Assembly: GCA_902799685.1 (NCBI GenBank)
Contig: CADCBO010000020.1
Coordinates: 1-64,000 of the forward strand
Direction: 5' to 3'
Origin: an uncultured Bacteroidales bacterium
GTDB taxonomy: Bacteria; Bacteroidota; Bacteroidia; Bacteroidales; Bacteroidaceae
Length of the DNA: 64,000 nucleotides
Shown: piece after piece, positions 41,479 through 49,901 of the stretch
Layout of the letters: each line of letters opens with the position of its first letter
Numbering within the stretch: position 1 is the stretch's first letter
Position numbers and translations under genes: made by a program
The notes under the pieces: generated by a model
Database searches by the model: none
Told to the model about the DNA's origin: nothing
What the model saw: only the letters and a program-made list of their open reading frames with translations

Positions 41479-43569
41479 ATGAGAACCCTACTGATAACCG
41501 TTGCAGCACTTATGCTGTCGTTTGAGGCAAGCGCCAAACTGACCATCCGGGAGATACGCACTGCTTCAAACAATGTGATTGAACTTTTTTACACCAGCGA
41601 TACGCTGGATGTGAATGAGGTAGATATTTCAAATCCGGCACAATGGAAAGTGAACGGCACCCCTGTCCTTGGCGTGAACCGCGAAGCAGCCGCAGCCGAC
41701 AAATGCGACCATTTTGTATATCTCACAGTGCCAACCCTACAGAACGGCAAGAAGTATAATATTGAGACTCCATACGGAACCTACAAGCTCAAGTTCAAGG
41801 ACAAGGATGTCTATTGTGAGGCCATAAAGTCCAACCAGGTGGCTTACAGCGCGCTGTCAACCAAGCGTTTCGCCAATTTAGCCATCTATCTGGGCGACGG
41901 CGGCGTAAAGAAGATTGAAGGTCCGCTGCCCAATTATACCGTTTATCAGTACAAGAAGAGCAAAATAGGCAAGAAGGTAACATCGGGCCAGCTTACGGAG
42001 ATTGGCCAGGACCAGTCATCGGGCGATTTTGTATATCGCATTGACCTTTCGGATGTTCCGGAGGGCGGTCCTTACCGCATTGTAGTTGAAGGCTACGGCT
42101 CATCCTACCCGTTCGGCGTAGGCGGCCAGTTTTCGCAGAAACTCTCTTACATCAGTTTCCGCTCTCTATTCAACCAGCGCTGCGGAATCCAGATCATTGA
42201 GCCCTACTCAGACTTCAGCTACCGTACCAAGCGCTGTCACGAGACCATATACCAGACTTATGACCGCATTGGTGAGGCCCGTCTGGTTGTGAAGGGTACC
42301 GAACCCACCATCCAGGCTTGGGGAGGTTATCATGATGCAGGCGATGCCGACCGCCGCACCTATCACATGGATGTGCCCAGCACACTGCTCACCACCTTTG
42401 AGGCATTCCCTGAATTGTTTACCGATGATCAGTTCAACATCCCCGACAAGTTCGACGAGCATTTCAATATACTGGGCAAGGGTAATGGAATACCCGATAT
42501 CCTTGATGAGGCTGAATGGGGCACCATGTTCTGGAAGTACTTCCAGGAGGAGGACGGTCAGATTCCATGGGGTACCGAGACCAACGGATATTCACCATTT
42601 ACCACTTATGACTTTGAGGACCATTTGTTCGGTTCCGAGACCCTTGACCCGCGTACATCGGCCTGGGCATCAGGACTGTTCTATCATTTTGCCCGCATAA
42701 TTCAGCCATATGATGAGGCCAAGAGCCGTGAGTATGCAAGCCGCGCTGAGCTAGCCCACAGCGCATCGGTCAAGAGCTATGCCGAGCGTAACCGTGAGAT
42801 GCCCGCCACATTCCAGATGTACTACAACGTTGAGAAATATCTGATGACCGGCAATGCAGAGTGCCACAACTATATAAAGGCCCACGCACAGGATGCAGAG
42901 CAGATTCTCACCACTTACAACCAGGGCTCTGAGATATTTGCCGAGCGCGGTTGGCTGACATCATATTTCTTCAGCTACATACTGGCTCCGGCCTCCAAGA
43001 CAGATCCTGCTACCGTAAAAGCTTTCAAGGATATACTGCAGGCTGTCGTTGACAAGCAGATGGCCGCATTCACTGAGAACGCTTACCCCAACGGCACGCC
43101 CATGAACGTAAGCTGGTGGGGCAGCAACGTGGCACAGGGACAATATACATTCCCAATAGTACTGATGTGGAAACTCACGGGTAAGCAGGAGTATATAGAC
43201 GTGGTGAGCCAGATGATGGACTACGCACTTGGCCTGAACCCGCTGGGCAAATGCTATATGACCACGCTGGGATTCAACCAGGTTCACTGGCCGCATGACC
43301 GCGAGAGCGCCTACACCATTGAGCAGGGATGGGGTCCGCGCCCGGGAATACTTGTATTCGGTGCAGGAAACTACGTGCGCAACTATCCCAGTTATCCCGC
43401 CATCAGCCGTAACACGACTCCTCGCGAGCGCGCATACATAGATATTTTGGACAACTACCAGAACAACGAATACACCATCTACCAGAGCCTATGCTTCCCA
43501 TCGGTGGTATATCCCATCCTTGCTGGCGGCTGCACTTGGAAACCTGGCACAAAAGACCCCTACAAGTAA
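41479..43569 (+). CDS. GH9 endoglucanase with N-terminal Ig-like domain
   Basis: The ATG at 41479 gives 696 residues and a signal peptide (MRTLLITVAALMLSFEASA). Residues about 20-220 include the CelD N-terminal Ig-like domain. The GH9 (alpha/alpha)6 barrel follows, with GGYHDAGDADRRTYHMDVP holding the catalytic Asp pair, DPRTSAWASGLFYHFARI, ALGLNPLGKCYMTTLGFNQVHWPHDRE and the late catalytic Glu region DNYQNNEYT. It cleaves beta-1,4-glucans such as cellulose, xyloglucan or mixed-linkage glucan. A lipobox is absent, so it is probably periplasmic or secreted. Confidence 0.93.
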   Translation: MRTLLITVAALMLSFEASAKLTIREIRTASNNVIELFYTSDTLDVNEVDISNPAQWKVNGTPVLGVNREAAAADKCDHFVYLTVPTLQNGKKYNIETPYGTYKLKFKDKDVYCEAIKSNQVAYSALSTKRFANLAIYLGDGGVKKIEGPLPNYTVYQYKKSKIGKKVTSGQLTEIGQDQSSGDFVYRIDLSDVPEGGPYRIVVEGYGSSYPFGVGGQFSQKLSYISFRSLFNQRCGIQIIEPYSDFSYRTKRCHETIYQTYDRIGEARLVVKGTEPTIQAWGGYHDAGDADRRTYHMDVPSTLLTTFEAFPELFTDDQFNIPDKFDEHFNILGKGNGIPDILDEAEWGTMFWKYFQEEDGQIPWGTETNGYSPFTTYDFEDHLFGSETLDPRTSAWASGLFYHFARIIQPYDEAKSREYASRAELAHSASVKSYAERNREMPATFQMYYNVEKYLMTGNAECHNYIKAHAQDAEQILTTYNQGSEIFAERGWLTSYFFSYILAPASKTDPATVKAFKDILQAVVDKQMAAFTENAYPNGTPMNVSWWGSNVAQGQYTFPIVLMWKLTGKQEYIDVVSQMMDYALGLNPLGKCYMTTLGFNQVHWPHDRESAYTIEQGWGPRPGILVFGAGNYVRNYPSYPAISRNTTPRERAYIDILDNYQNNEYTIYQSLCFPSVVYPILAGGCTWKPGTKDPYK

Positions 43570-43570
43570 A

Positions 43571-44947
43571 TTGGACAGCGTAGTTTCTTACATAAACAAG
43601 ATCGTGTGGAACCCGGGGCTGGTGGTACTGCTGTTGGGGGCCGGACTGTTTTTCTCTGTCTGTACGCGATTTGTGCAGGTGCGGCGCATCGGGCTTATGG
43701 TGCGCTCTCTATTCAGCAAGAAACGCGGCAGCGACGGCATATCGTCATTCGAAGCGTTCTGCATAGCACTTTCAGGAAGAGTCGGAACCGGAAACATTGT
43801 GGGTGTGGCCACAGCCATCGCGTTCGGCGGTCCGGGAGCAGTATTTTGGATGTGGGTTGTAGCATTCTTCGGCGCATCTACGGCCTTTGTAGAGTCCACG
43901 CTGTCACAGATGTACAAGTTCCGCCACTCAAGCGGATATCGCGGCGGACCCTTCAGTATCTTTGAGCAGGGACTGGGCCAGCGCTGGCTGGGAATAGTCT
44001 TTGCCGTAATCACCATCATAGCCTGTGCCGTATGCCTCACAATGGTGCAGTCCAACGGCGCATCTTCAACCATGCATAACGCATTTCCCGTTTCCACCCT
44101 TACATCGGGAATAATATTGGCTGTCCTGCTGGGTGTTGTGATTGTGGGCGGAGTAAAACGCATAGCCAAGGTTGCATCGATAGTAACCCCATTCATGGCA
44201 TTAGGCTATATAGCACTTGCCATTGTAGTTGTAGCCTACCATATAGGTGACGTTCCGGCAGTATTCAGAAGCATATTCACCAATGCATTCGGAATCAACC
44301 CCGTATGCGGCGGCATAATAGGCTCCACCATAGCAATGGGCGTAAAGCGCGGCATATTCTCGAATGAGGCCGGACAGGGGACGGGAGCTATGGTATCGGC
44401 CGCTGCCGATGTAGATGCACCCGCACAACAGGGTCTTGCCCAGTCATTCTCTGTTTATGTGGATACACTGTTTGTATGCACTGCAACCGCCCTTATGATA
44501 CTGACATCGGGCACCTATAACATTCTTGATGCCGATGGCAACATGCTGCTGGCTAATGCGCCTGAGCTGGGCAACAACTACGCCGCATTTACGCAGAGCG
44601 CGGTCGATACAGTGTTTGCAGGGTTCGGAAGCCAGTTTGTGTCAATAGCCATGATATTCTTTGTCTATAGCACCATCATGGCATACTACTTCTATTCCGA
44701 ATCAAGCATAATCTATCTGTTCAGGGGCAAAAATCCAAAACACGAGAAACTGGTAATACGCATTCTGCAAGCCGTCATGCTGGCAGCGGTAATATACGGT
44801 GCGGTACGTGAGGCAGATGTGGTTTGGCAACTGGGTGATATAGGTGTAGGCCTGATGGCATGGTTCACGGTTATAGGAATAATACTGCTCTACCGCAAAG
44901 CCATCCGCGCACTTAAAGAGTATGAGGATAACATAACTGAAAAATGA
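43571..44947 (+). CDS. sodium:alanine symporter family (AGCS) transporter
   Basis: The likely start is a TTG at 43571, one base after the GH9 stop, giving 458 residues (LDSVVSYINKIVWNPGLVVLLLGAGLFFSV). No ATG exists near the expected start; an alternative TTG at 43520 lies inside the GH9 gene. AGCS motifs are SGRVGTGNIVGVATAIAFGGPGAVFWMW, the SIFEQGLGQRW loop and NEAGQGTGAMVSAAADVDAPAQQGL. It imports alanine or glycine with sodium. The potassium channel gene overlaps its stop (ATGA). Confidence 0.88.
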   Translation: MDSVVSYINKIVWNPGLVVLLLGAGLFFSVCTRFVQVRRIGLMVRSLFSKKRGSDGISSFEAFCIALSGRVGTGNIVGVATAIAFGGPGAVFWMWVVAFFGASTAFVESTLSQMYKFRHSSGYRGGPFSIFEQGLGQRWLGIVFAVITIIACAVCLTMVQSNGASSTMHNAFPVSTLTSGIILAVLLGVVIVGGVKRIAKVASIVTPFMALGYIALAIVVVAYHIGDVPAVFRSIFTNAFGINPVCGGIIGSTIAMGVKRGIFSNEAGQGTGAMVSAAADVDAPAQQGLAQSFSVYVDTLFVCTATALMILTSGTYNILDADGNMLLANAPELGNNYAAFTQSAVDTVFAGFGSQFVSIAMIFFVYSTIMAYYFYSESSIIYLFRGKNPKHEKLVIRILQAVMLAAVIYGAVREADVVWQLGDIGVGLMAWFTVIGIILLYRKAIRALKEYEDNITEK

Positions 44948-45810
44948 AAAAGCTCATTGCGATAATCAAGGATAAGGAGAGGCTCTACAGGATACTTTTT
45001 GAGGGGACAGACCCGCTTTCCAAGCCTGTTGACATAGCCATAATGATAGCCATTGCGCTATGCATAGTTATGGCATCGCTGGAGAGCGTAGTCAAGGTGG
45101 ATGATTTCTCGTTCCAGGCACTTGTAAACCTGGAACTGAACGGTGTAGGAATCCTGAAGGCATCCATCATAGTCCTTGAATACGTTCTGAGCATATTGTT
45201 TGCCATTGAATATGTACTAAGGGTATATTGCTCGCCGGTAAAACGTGAGTATGTGCTCAGCTTCTTTGGTATAATAGACCTGATGGCTACCCTGCCCCAG
45301 CTGCTAAGCGTGTTCTTCCCGCCTCTAAGGTATCTGGCCCTGATGCGTACTTTCCGACTGTTCCGCATATTCCGCGTGCTCAAGCTGTTCGCTTTCCTGA
45401 ACGAGGGTTACCTGCTGCTGGAGAGCATACGCAAGAGCCTTATCAAGATTCTGGTCTATTTCATGTTCGTGGTGGTATTGGTGTGCATCTTGGGCACCAT
45501 AATGTATATAGTTGAGAGCGGCACCCCAGATACTCTGTTTACCAGCATTCCTACCAGCATATATTGGGCAATAGTCACTCTTACCACAGTGGGATACGGC
45601 GATATCACGCCTGTTACCGCACTGGGCAAGTTCCTGTCCGGAATAGTCATGATTCTGGGTTACACCATCATAGCTGTACCCACCGGTATCGTATCGGCCA
45701 CAATGATTGACACCACCAAGAAGAAAGGCAAGGACGGCCGATGCCCACGCTGCAACGAGAAGACCGACCTGAACGCCAACTACTGCAAGCATTGCGGCGA
45801 ACGCCTGTAA
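44944..45810 (+). CDS. voltage-gated-type potassium channel with C-terminal zinc ribbon
   Basis: The 288-residue product has six membrane segments: S1 (about 30-48), S2/S3 (about 80-120), an Arg-rich S4 (RTFRLFRIFRVLKLF, about 138-152), then S5, a pore loop with the filter TVGYGD, and S6. The tail ends in a zinc ribbon, CPRC about 15 residues before CKHC. The zinc ribbon is an unusual cytoplasmic module for this family. It is translationally coupled to the AGCS gene, so potassium flux may balance sodium-coupled uptake; that is inference. Confidence 0.88.
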   Translation: MKKLIAIIKDKERLYRILFEGTDPLSKPVDIAIMIAIALCIVMASLESVVKVDDFSFQALVNLELNGVGILKASIIVLEYVLSILFAIEYVLRVYCSPVKREYVLSFFGIIDLMATLPQLLSVFFPPLRYLALMRTFRLFRIFRVLKLFAFLNEGYLLLESIRKSLIKILVYFMFVVVLVCILGTIMYIVESGTPDTLFTSIPTSIYWAIVTLTTVGYGDITPVTALGKFLSGIVMILGYTIIAVPTGIVSATMIDTTKKKGKDGRCPRCNEKTDLNANYCKHCGERL

Positions 45811-45840
45811 AGAATATTAACCCTTTAAATCCTTTTCAAT

Positions 45841-45978
45841 ATGTCACTTTGGAATCTCAGTAAAGACATCAAGATCTTGGGCAAACCCAAGAGAAACTTC
45901 TATTTTCACGACAAATGCGTGCTCAGTCCCCGTACCCTTGCAGAACTCAAGGAACAACAGAAAGCTACAAAAAAATGA
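45841..45978 (+). CDS. 45-residue conserved-looking microprotein
   Basis: The frame ATG 45841 to TGA 45978 encodes MSLWNLSKDIKILGKPKR, then NFYFHDKCVLSPRTLAEL and a Lys-rich end. It begins 30 bp after the channel stop and its codons look native. No signal peptide or membrane segment is present. It is basic and may be a small nucleic-acid-binding or regulatory protein; I do not recognise the family. Confidence 0.55.
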   Translation: MSLWNLSKDIKILGKPKRNFYFHDKCVLSPRTLAELKEQQKATKK

Positions 45979-46013
45979 CACAGGGAATTGATCCTACTGT
46001 GTCATCCTAATTT

Positions 46014-47093
46014 ATGATTATGAGAACCAAGGCCATTTTATTGTTTGTACTGTTTGCACAATTGCCATTTTCATGGTGTATTGGAAAGAACAAGAATCTT
46101 TTGCTTGACGTAAAAGAGATTGATTACCTTGGCAAGAGCCGTACCACACTTGTGGGAAAGCAGTTGGATTGGGAGGTAATGGGTGCCGATGATATGATCA
46201 TACAGGATTCATTACTCATGTTCATAACTTCCGATGTTAAAGGCCAACTCAAGGTATTCAACCTGAACACACAAAAACAGGTTGGCAGTTTTTGCCTTAA
46301 AGGCCGGGCCGGAAATGAATTCCTGCAGGTGATTGATCTGAGCCGACAGACATATGTAAAAGATGCTGACATATACTACCCTCTTGTTGACCCATACAAT
46401 AATGAACTCAAGGAGGTAAACGTATCAGAATCCATCCGCAGGCAATCAACCGTAGTAACCAGTGTGTCTGAAAGCCGGTTTCCTGATACGTTCGTGTTGT
46501 TGGACAACGATATCAACAAACGCTTTGTATGCAGTTATTACGTTGAACCGGACGTTATGGACATAAAATCCATACCTGTAACACATTACGTAAAAAAAGG
46601 CGATAATGTTGATGTAATAAAAGTTTACGGGGGCAAGATGAAGTTGGAAGATAAGCATAGCGCCATCACTCCATACGCGGGAAATCTGTATAAACATCCT
46701 GACAGAAACCTGGTAGTAAAGGTTCATGCAGGAATGGACTACCTGTTCTTCTTTGATTTTGACAGGAATAAGAACTTTGCCGTCCATCAGAAGGGAGCCG
46801 TATCATTTGATGATATCCTGCCCCAGAATAAGGATGGAAAAATAACCTTCTCCGATGTGGCTTTAGCAAAAGATTGTATCTTTATCCTCTATTTTGACAC
46901 CCCTGAGAACAGGAATCTGGCCAAAACTGATGAAAGACGCAAGCCTGAATTGCTGGTATTTGACTGGGATGGTAATTTCTTGTGGAGTGCCAAGTTTGAT
47001 AAACGCATAAACAGGATTGCCTACGATGAAAAGAACCACATTCTTTACGGAATGGATTCAATCATTGAGGAGTTGTACTCATTCAATCTGTGA
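46014..47093 (+). CDS. exported six-bladed beta-propeller protein (TolB-like)
   Basis: The 359-residue product (an ATG two codons later at 46020 is possible) has a signal peptide (MRTKAILLFVLFAQLPFSWC) with a Cys that might make it a lipoprotein. Repeated blades are visible: DDMIIQDSLLMFITSD, GQLKVFNLNTQKQVGSF, KGRAGNEFLQVIDLS, FFFDFDRNKNFAV, VALAKDCIFILYFD, LLVFDWDGNFLWSAK and NRIAYDEKNHILYGM. This matches the BF3164/TolB-like propeller family of Bacteroidota, whose ligands are unknown. It is followed by a terminator hairpin. Confidence 0.8.
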   Translation: MIMRTKAILLFVLFAQLPFSWCIGKNKNLLLDVKEIDYLGKSRTTLVGKQLDWEVMGADDMIIQDSLLMFITSDVKGQLKVFNLNTQKQVGSFCLKGRAGNEFLQVIDLSRQTYVKDADIYYPLVDPYNNELKEVNVSESIRRQSTVVTSVSESRFPDTFVLLDNDINKRFVCSYYVEPDVMDIKSIPVTHYVKKGDNVDVIKVYGGKMKLEDKHSAITPYAGNLYKHPDRNLVVKVHAGMDYLFFFDFDRNKNFAVHQKGAVSFDDILPQNKDGKITFSDVALAKDCIFILYFDTPENRNLAKTDERRKPELLVFDWDGNFLWSAKFDKRINRIAYDEKNHILYGMDSIIEELYSFNL

Positions 47094-47094
47094 C

Positions 47095-47118
47095 ACAAAG
47101 GTATCTGATACTTTTGTG
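47095..47118 (+). terminator. hairpin after the propeller gene
   Basis: CACAAAGGTATC and GATACTTTTGTG form a 12-bp stem with one mismatch and almost no loop, starting 1 bp after the stop codon. The T tract is short, so its strength as a terminator is uncertain. Confidence 0.5.
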
Positions 47119-47119
47119 C

Positions 47120-47160
47120 AAAATGATACAATTGGGGCCTGACCCCAATTGTACTATTTT
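47120..47160. repeat. GGGG-CCTGA-CCCC hairpin of the same family as 15015-15098
   Basis: CAATTGGGG and CCCCAATTG form a 9-bp stem around CCTGA, with partly complementary AAAATGATA and TACTATTTT outside. The flanking words (TACAATTG, GACCCC, ATTTT) are those of the long palindrome after serS. Confidence 0.7.
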
Positions 47161-47174
47161 ACGCAGGTAAAGCT

Positions 47175-47260
47175 ATTGGGGCGAAGCGAGTATGCGAGCG
47201 AGAGCGGCCGGAGGCCGCCAAGCGACTGGAAGGAGCGCGTTTGCGTAAGCAAACTAAAAA
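47175..47260 (+). repeat. dispersed repeat, third copy
   Basis: The blocks TATTGGGGCGA, GAGAGCGGCCGG, GGCCGCCAAGCG, GGAGCGCGTTTGCGTA and GCAAACTAAAAA match the copies after tmRNA (23062-23143 on the minus strand). A hairpin GGTGCCC-aaaac-GGGCGCC follows at 47266-47284. Confidence 0.75.
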
Positions 47261-47285
47261 GAGGTGCCCAAAACGGGCGCCCCGG

Positions 47286-47323
47286 AAACAGTAAAGAGGT
47301 CGAATTCGACCTCTTTACTGTTT
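47286..47323. repeat. 38-bp perfect palindrome
   Basis: AAACAGTAAAGAGGTCGAA and its exact complement meet at a central GAATTC, with five T on the right side. It would make a perfect 19-bp stem without loop in RNA. It sits where the GC content drops, just before the integrated element. Confidence 0.8.
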
Positions 47324-47530
47324 TTGGGGTACGAATCGGAACTATTCTCGAACTCTTTCCTTGAGGATTTAGAGAAGATTTGGGCACTTAGACAATGGAT
47401 ACCAGAGCCCAGCAACCCTAATTACTTTGCTCTTTCAGGACCCTTCGCAAACGAAGAATTAAAGCACGAAAAAGTATAATCAGTTTCTGATTTACCTATA
47501 TAAATCTCAGGAATAGAGATGCCGAATTAA

Positions 47531-47577
47531 AATACCTACAATGGGTATTAAAACAATGTGTTGCACACCTGCAACAC
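47531..47577. repeat. two adjacent dyads, possible replication origin of the element
   Basis: AATACC-N7-GGTATT (47531-47549) and GTGTTGC-N6-GCAACAC (47558-47577) lie side by side in AT-rich DNA 150-200 bp before the first gene of the element. The surrounding 47324-47732 holds no gene. Neighbouring hairpins of this kind occur at origins and Rep or recombinase binding sites; the assignment is a guess. Confidence 0.35.
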
Positions 47578-47732
47578 CCTTTACACTTACTATAATTATT
47601 GACGGGGTGGGCTTATAAAATAGGCGGCACATTGTCGCTCGTTTCAATTTTCCTTGTTGTTTTGAGTAAATATCTTTGAACTACACCTTCTTTTTCTACC
47701 TAACCAACTATTTATAGGAAAACAATAATGAT

Positions 47733-47939
47733 ATGATACAAGCAAAAAGACAATTTCGAAATGACATGAGCGACCAGCAAAAGCAAGCCATCTCAAGCAA
47801 GTTAAGAGGACGCAGACTCTCTCAATCAACCAAAGATAAGATATCTCAATCTATGGTAGATTATTGGAACTCCTTGCCAATGAAGCCCACGCCCGACAAC
47901 CCATTTGGTGACACCGAACAAACATCGGACTCCTATTGA
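47733..47939 (+). CDS. small NUMOD3-like DNA-binding protein
   Basis: The 68-residue product contains DQQKQAISSKLRGRRLSQSTKDKISQSM, which fits the NUMOD3 pattern (K.ISe.lkGr.lSeetk.kISes.) seen beside homing endonucleases, but no nuclease domain is attached. The C-terminus is acidic and Pro-rich. The gene starts 63 bp upstream of the Rep gene's leader and probably belongs with it as a copy-control or origin-binding partner. Plasmids of Bacteroidota often encode such mini proteins. Confidence 0.65.
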   Translation: MIQAKRQFRNDMSDQQKQAISSKLRGRRLSQSTKDKISQSMVDYWNSLPMKPTPDNPFGDTEQTSDSY

Positions 47940-48002
47940 TTATTCCCCACTTAGCAAGGGGAAGTTGAAGGGAAAAATAATGCATGATAACTAAACTAAA
48001 AC

Positions 48003-48926
48003 GTGATTACTTTTGATAAACTTAAATTGGTTTCAGCCATTGAAAACATCACTATCATCAACATCAACGCCTTTGATAAAAAAGAAAGAAATGGTAGAGT
48101 TCAATCCCTGTCGTTTCATCAGGAATACCCGTATCTGTTAAGGATAAAGATTGATTATATAGAGAATGAATTTGTATTGGAGTTTACAGGCAAGGTATTG
48201 GGCTCAGATTACCCAAGGCTTATTTCATTGGACACAATTAAGCAGTGTTTTGAGAACATAAACAATCTTGGTATCTGCCAAATTAACGCAGAGGCAATGA
48301 TGAATTCACAGGTTGTCACCTGCGATGTCACCAAGGATATTGAATGTTACGACATCAGCCGATTATCGACATATATCAGAGGGCATATCAGAAACTACCA
48401 ACAATTCAATTGTAAAGAGCGTTGCGGTAATGTAACCATTGAAAGAAATGTATTAACCAGAAAATTTAAGAAGCGTATGATTATATATGATAAAGGGAGA
48501 GAGATGTCCAGTGCCGAGAACCGCAAATTTGTTCAAGAGCACGGGTTAGAAGGTGTATTTGACAACGTGTGCCGACTTGAAATGAATCTGAATTCCAAGC
48601 ATCAGATTCGGGAATCGTTGGGAATATCAGACAACACTCTATCATCCGTTCTTGAATCCGATGCCAATCCTATTGCAAGTTTTATCATGGAAGCGGTATC
48701 TCCCCCATCAGAGCCAGTTCAATACAACGACAGGAAGAGTTATTTCATATCCCTTGTTCTCAAAGATTGTGATTATGACTTAGCCAAGGTGGAAGCAAAG
48801 ATGAGAGAACTATACAAGCACGGGACGAAATTTGCGGATGTAATGAAGCCATACAGGGTGGCGCTTGATGCCATGAACCAAAGTGATGACGATACCTACT
48901 CCAACCTTATTGACAAACTGAAATAG
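48003..48926 (+). CDS. putative rolling-circle replication initiator (phage gpII/X-like)
   Basis: The frame starts at a GTG at 48003 (307 residues). Two signs of phage/plasmid rolling-circle initiators are visible: the KKRMIIYDKGREMSS segment (YDK..E motif, about 160-170) and NVCRLEMNLNSKHQIRESLG (R.E motif, about 195-215). The catalytic Tyr and the metal-binding His pair cannot be placed with certainty. C-terminal helices follow. It is the only replication-like gene of the element and suggests that the excised form can replicate as a small circle. The AT content is higher than in the flanks. Confidence 0.6.
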   Translation: MITFDKLKLVSAIENITIININAFDKKERNGRVQSLSFHQEYPYLLRIKIDYIENEFVLEFTGKVLGSDYPRLISLDTIKQCFENINNLGICQINAEAMMNSQVVTCDVTKDIECYDISRLSTYIRGHIRNYQQFNCKERCGNVTIERNVLTRKFKKRMIIYDKGREMSSAENRKFVQEHGLEGVFDNVCRLEMNLNSKHQIRESLGISDNTLSSVLESDANPIASFIMEAVSPPSEPVQYNDRKSYFISLVLKDCDYDLAKVEAKMRELYKHGTKFADVMKPYRVALDAMNQSDDDTYSNLIDKLK

Positions 48927-49017
48927 TATCAATATTCAGTTCGTATCAATTTAAGATATAAAACAAGGGATACAAGGTTGGTTTCCTGTATCCCTTTATG
49001 ACTTTGTTTTAAAATGA

Positions 49018-49545
49018 TTACTTCTGCTTTTTTATCTTGATTTTTTTAGTGTATAAGGACACATTCTTCCATTTAGCATCGTATTCCATCTTGTAATCGA
49101 AATCACGCGGGTATGACTTACTTTCTATTATCCCCTTCAATAACTTATCGACAGGTTCAGGATTATTAATTTGCCATATCACCTCGCAAGTTCCATTCCA
49201 CGTGATTCGAGCCAAATATAATGCATTGGGATATGATGTATCTCCTACTATCTGTTTGGACAATTCTTCAAGATAATTATACACCAACTCAGATTCCTCT
49301 GAAGTGGGCAGTCCGTTTTCAATGGTTTCTTTATAACTCATGATTAATGAGCATGACCAGCCAAAAACATCCTTTGCCTTAAACCTTCTTAGACTCGTAT
49401 TTTGGACAATTATTACAGGTTTACCATCATCAACTAAATGCACAACAGCAAACTCCTCTTTTGGAAAATCAACATGCCTTGATTTACCCTGAGCGCCAGC
49501 GAATAAACTTGAAAACAATCCCATAATCAATATTATCCTTTTCAT
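49018..49545 (-). CDS. exported DUF695 family protein
   Basis: The ATG at 49545 gives 175 residues with a signal peptide (MKRIILIMGLFSSLFAGAQG). The DUF695 pattern is present: GLPTSEESELVYNYLEELSKQI, YPNALYLARITWNGTCEVIWQINNPEPVDKLL, SYPRDFDYKMEYDAKWKNV. DUF695 proteins are often carried on mobile DNA and their role is unknown. It is an accessory (cargo) gene of the element, transcribed against Rep, and lies downstream of the 72-residue gene on the same strand. Confidence 0.8.
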   Translation of the reverse strand: MKRIILIMGLFSSLFAGAQGKSRHVDFPKEEFAVVHLVDDGKPVIIVQNTSLRRFKAKDVFGWSCSLIMSYKETIENGLPTSEESELVYNYLEELSKQIVGDTSYPNALYLARITWNGTCEVIWQINNPEPVDKLLKGIIESKSYPRDFDYKMEYDAKWKNVSLYTKKIKIKKQK

Positions 49546-49582
49546 TGTCCGATAGTTTACACATATGATTTCTTTCGCAAAT

Positions 49583-49801
49583 CTACTTCTTTTTGGGAGA
49601 AGTAACAATTATTCCCCTTCGAATCACGCACCTATCATTCCGATAAGGCTTATCATCAGTGATGTTATAGTTTTTAAGGTAGTTGTATGAAACTCCAATG
49701 GCATCTTTATCCCATTTGTCACATAGCGCTCTGAGATTGCCATAATAGTAGTGTTTACCATCCAGTTCAAGATGGACAATCGTTCTTTCCTGCTTTTCCA
49801 T
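49583..49801 (-). CDS. small hypothetical protein of the element
   Basis: This 72-residue cytoplasmic protein (LDGKHYYYGNLRALCDKW, IGVSYNYLKNYNITDDKPY, NDRCVIRRGIIV) looks like a small DNA-binding or regulatory protein, with a segment that may be an HTH (LRALCDKWDKDAIGVSYNYL). It has a perfect promoter 5 bp upstream (-7 TACCTTTG at 49813-49806), so its message is nearly or fully leaderless. It is divergent from the resolvase and may regulate both promoters. Confidence 0.65.
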   Translation of the reverse strand: MEKQERTIVHLELDGKHYYYGNLRALCDKWDKDAIGVSYNYLKNYNITDDKPYRNDRCVIRRGIIVTSPKKK

Positions 49802-49805
49802 TCAG

Positions 49806-49883
49806 CAAAGGTAGTCACATGAAACCGCAATTCAAAATTTTCGCTCAATATGTTGCATATATTAAATATTTGCATTATATTTG
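49806..49883. promoter_or_regulatory. divergent promoters between the small gene and the resolvase
   Basis: Rightward: TTG 49853-49855, a 20-bp spacer and -7 TATATTTG 49876-49883, with the resolvase ATG at 49902. Leftward: -7 TACCTTTG at 49813-49806 with TTG 19 bp upstream, and the ATG only 4 bp after it. Confidence 0.7.
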
Positions 49884-49901
49884 TTCTATAATAGTTGCGG
49901 T

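Noticed and set aside
47258-47275. Copy of the tRNA-His 3' end as left attachment site
   Set aside because: AGAGGTGCCC resembles the tRNA end only over about a dozen bases and is part of a hairpin that follows the dispersed repeat.
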